A model generated the notes under the pieces. The model saw only the letters and a list, made by a program, of their open reading frames with translations, ran no database searches and was not told the origin of the DNA. Shown here piece after piece: positions 62,142 through 64,000 of a stretch of DNA of 64,000 bases. The DNA is from Mycobacteroides sp. CBMA 271 (GTDB taxonomy: Bacteria > Actinomycetota > Actinomycetes > Mycobacteriales > Mycobacteriaceae), in contig NZ_VTHB01000001.1 of NCBI RefSeq assembly GCF_009729205.1, positions 806,001 to 870,000 of the forward strand, in the 5' to 3' direction. A program made the translations under genes and the position numbers. Numbering within the stretch: position 1 is the first letter of the stretch; every line of letters starts with the position of its first letter.

Positions 62142-63620
62142 ATGGCGACGATCAATAGCACCGACTACCTCATCGACCAGGCCAAACGCCGTCTCCCGAC
62201 CATGAACACCCTTCCAGGGATGGGATATCTCGAGGAGTACCTCAACAACCGCGAATGGCAGATGAGCGAGCTGGCCACGCCACCACCCGGCAGCGGGTTG
62301 AAGCCGGTGATGGGCGACCGGGGCCTGCCGCTAGTCGGGCACATGATCGAGATGTTCCGCGGAGGCGTCGACTGGGTGCTCAACATGTATCAGGAGCGCG
62401 GCCCTGTCAGCTGGTCACAGACCCCCATTGGGAAGGTTGTCACCGCACTGGGCCCCGATGCCACCCAAGCGGTGTTCTCCAATGCGAACAAGGATTTTTC
62501 GCAGCAGGGATGGGTTCCGGTCATTGGCCCCTTCTTCAACCGCGGACTGATGCTGCTGGATTTCCAAGAGCATCGCGAACACCGCCTGATCATGCAGCAG
62601 GCGTTCCTGCGCAGCCGTCTGGCCGGATATGTGGAGCAGATCGATTCTGTCGCCACCGATATCGTCGCCGACTGGCCGACCAACGACAGCCAATTCCTGT
62701 TCTATCCAGCCATCAAGGAACTAACCCTGGACGTGGCCTCGGTGGTGTTCATGGGCAATGAGCCACACGCGCAACATGACCGACTCGAGAGGGTCAACAA
62801 GGCATTCGTCGCGACCACCCGCGCCGGTGGCGCCATCTTCCGGTTCACCCTGCCTCCCTTCAAGTGGTGGCAGGGACTCCAGGGCCGCAAGCTGCTCGAA
62901 GAGTACTTCGTCGAGCGAGTTGGCATTGCGCGCCACAAGGATTCGGGTGCAGACATGCTAACGGCGCTGTGCCACGCGGAAACCGACGACGGCTACGCCT
63001 TCACCGATACCGATATCGTCAACCACATGATCTTCCTGATGATGGCCGCGCACGATACGACGACGTCGACCACCACCACGATGGCCTACTACCTGGCCGC
63101 CAATCCCGAATGGCAAGAACGGGTTCGGGACGAGTCGGATCGCCTCGGCGACGGCCCGCTGGACATCGACGCACTGGAGAAGCTGGAAAGCCTCGACCTG
63201 GTGATGAACGAGGCGTTACGCCTCGTGACCCCGCTGCCGGTCAACATCCGGTCCACGGTGCGCGACACCGATCTGCTCGGGTTCCACGTGCCCGCCAACA
63301 CCATGATCAACACCTGGCCGGGCATGAACCACCGCCTACCCGAATTGTGGACGGACCCAGACAAGTTCGACCCCGCCCGGTTCGCCGAGCCGCGCAACGA
63401 ACACAAGCGGCATCGGTATGCGTTTGCGCCGTTCGGTGGCGGCGCGCACAAGTGCATCGGCATGGTATTTGGGCAACTGGAGATCAAGGCGATCATGCAC
63501 CGGCTGCTGCGCCGCTACCGCCTTGAATTGGCGCACCCCAACTACGAGGCCAAGTGGGACTGCGGCGGGATGCCAGTGCCGATGGACGGCATGCCAATCG
63601 TCCTGCGCCCGCTGCGCTAA
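62142..63620 (+). CDS. cyp136: cytochrome P450 CYP136-type
   Basis: A 492-aa P450, the same length as M. tuberculosis CYP136 (Rv3059) and very similar in the stretches I can compare (PPPGSGLKPV, SQQGWVPVIGPFF, RNEHKRHRYAF). I-helix oxygen motif MAAHDTTTS, ExxR in NEALRL, and heme loop FAPFGGGAHKCIG with the Cys ligand are intact. No membrane anchor. Redox partners are not encoded nearby. Substrate unknown, though isoprenoid-like compounds would fit the neighbourhood. Confidence 0.93.
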   Translation: MATINSTDYLIDQAKRRLPTMNTLPGMGYLEEYLNNREWQMSELATPPPGSGLKPVMGDRGLPLVGHMIEMFRGGVDWVLNMYQERGPVSWSQTPIGKVVTALGPDATQAVFSNANKDFSQQGWVPVIGPFFNRGLMLLDFQEHREHRLIMQQAFLRSRLAGYVEQIDSVATDIVADWPTNDSQFLFYPAIKELTLDVASVVFMGNEPHAQHDRLERVNKAFVATTRAGGAIFRFTLPPFKWWQGLQGRKLLEEYFVERVGIARHKDSGADMLTALCHAETDDGYAFTDTDIVNHMIFLMMAAHDTTTSTTTTMAYYLAANPEWQERVRDESDRLGDGPLDIDALEKLESLDLVMNEALRLVTPLPVNIRSTVRDTDLLGFHVPANTMINTWPGMNHRLPELWTDPDKFDPARFAEPRNEHKRHRYAFAPFGGGAHKCIGMVFGQLEIKAIMHRLLRRYRLELAHPNYEAKWDCGGMPVPMDGMPIVLRPLR

Positions 63621-63814
63621 CTATTCCTTCCGCGAGCAGGCTGGCGCAGCCGGTGACGGCCTTGAGCGACGACGTGGCGGGATCATGTGCGCGACCCATG
63701 GCCGCCACGATGATGGTCGACGGCGAAAGCTGCGATGTCTCCAATGGCGCTCAGCGGGGTGTCCGGTACATCACGCCGAGTGGACGCGCGCAGTAGTGCA
63801 GTGAGCCCACGAGC

Positions 63815-63836
63815 AATCATGAACTCAAATCATGAA
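63815..63836. repeat. direct repeat in the promoter of the last gene
   Basis: AATCATGAA occurs at 63815-63823 and 63828-63836, one 13-bp period apart, in an AT-rich stretch running to 63915. Each copy holds the palindrome TCATGA. The span 63621-63814 has no gene I can support. Confidence 0.4.
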
Positions 63837-63930
63837 TATGTCTTATACGCCACAAGAAGTCACATATCGAGCTATATTTTCCGAGACGTATGTCGAATAT
63901 TGTCCGGTGTTGAACTTCTGGAGGACTCCC

Positions 63931-64000
63931 GTGGCAGCTGATACCTCGGTACGCGATAGCGCGGTCGCCGGATCGGATAACGAGAACGAGGATGGGGCCA
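63931..64000 (+). CDS. start of a further gene, 3' truncated
   Basis: GTG 63931 has GGAGG (63920-63924) 6 nt upstream and opens MAADTSVRDSAVAGSDNENE, then DGA, to the window end. The visible 23 residues are hydrophilic and give no family. Support rests on the ribosome site and the AT-rich promoter-like sequence before it. Confidence 0.55.
   Translation, partial: MAADTSVRDSAVAGSDNENEDGA

Noticed and set aside
63621..63814. Possible gene remnant after cyp136 (short frames on both strands)
   Set aside because: A 28-codon frame near 63710-63796 is readable, but no family resemblance, start signal or length supports it.

Overview
The window is high-GC actinobacterial DNA. It is best explained as a rapidly growing Mycobacteroides (abscessus/chelonae group) chromosome. 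Evidence: a HadABC mycolate dehydratase operon between rpmG and secE-nusG-rplK-rplA, a mycolic-acid methyltransferase, a menaquinone operon containing menJ, and a CYP136-type P450. Several blocks keep the gene order of M. tuberculosis Rv0553-Rv0566c, Rv0634B-Rv0647c and Rv2249c-Rv2252, but they are joined differently. Only one mycolate methyltransferase is present where M. tuberculosis has four. Gene names and Rv numbers come from my knowledge of the families; no search was run.

Layout. (1) 1-2969: AarF-like kinase (5' truncated), LipG-like hydrolase, MmaA-like methyltransferase. (2) 2948-11093: glpD1, TetR, AGPS-like flavoprotein and diacylglycerol kinase; then a TIGR00027 methyltransferase, a DGPF/YCII protein with its ECF42-type sigma factor, and a small secreted Cys-rich protein. 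(3) 11398-16190: rplA, rplK, nusG, secE, tRNA-Trp, hadC, hadB, hadA, rpmG, tRNA-Met, tRNA-Thr, all leftward. (4) 16191-26934: an accessory block between tRNA-Thr and tRNA-Tyr. It holds a small unknown protein, a holin-like protein, a large AAA-LuxR regulator, a catalase-related protein, a cyclooxygenase/alpha-dioxygenase-type heme protein, a subtilase, an alpha/beta hydrolase and a CNA-B-like protein. (5) 27114-40566: yajQ, a LysE exporter, an F420-type oxidoreductase, gpsA, two exported proteins, an oxygenase cluster (2Fe-2S reductase, SDR, Baeyer-Villiger-type enzyme, AurF-like diiron oxygenase, a metal-ligand-less paralogue, DUF4873), TetR, thioesterase and htpX. (6) 40633-48766: polyprenyl diphosphate synthase and menaquinone genes (menJ, menG, menD, a menH candidate, menC) with a mannosyltransferase. 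(7) 48855-54405: a putative type VII secretion-linked operon, an XRE regulator behind a 38-bp perfect palindrome, and a second UbiA-type transferase with a Nudix hydrolase. (8) 54581-63620: three SDRs, a second MenJ-like reductase, acyl-CoA ligase, aldehyde dehydrogenase and CYP136-type P450. A truncated gene starts at 63931.

The strongest candidate for an undescribed system is block 4. A dyad of the form AGTA-N6-TACT, inside an 18-bp conserved motif, occurs four times: ahead of the holin-like gene, the catalase-related gene, the heme oxygenase gene and the subtilase gene. This suggests one regulon joining lipid-peroxide chemistry, an intracellular-looking protease and a small membrane protein. 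The neighbouring AAA-LuxR protein is the obvious candidate regulator. A second notable point is a diiron oxygenase paralogue in which all seven predicted metal ligands are replaced.
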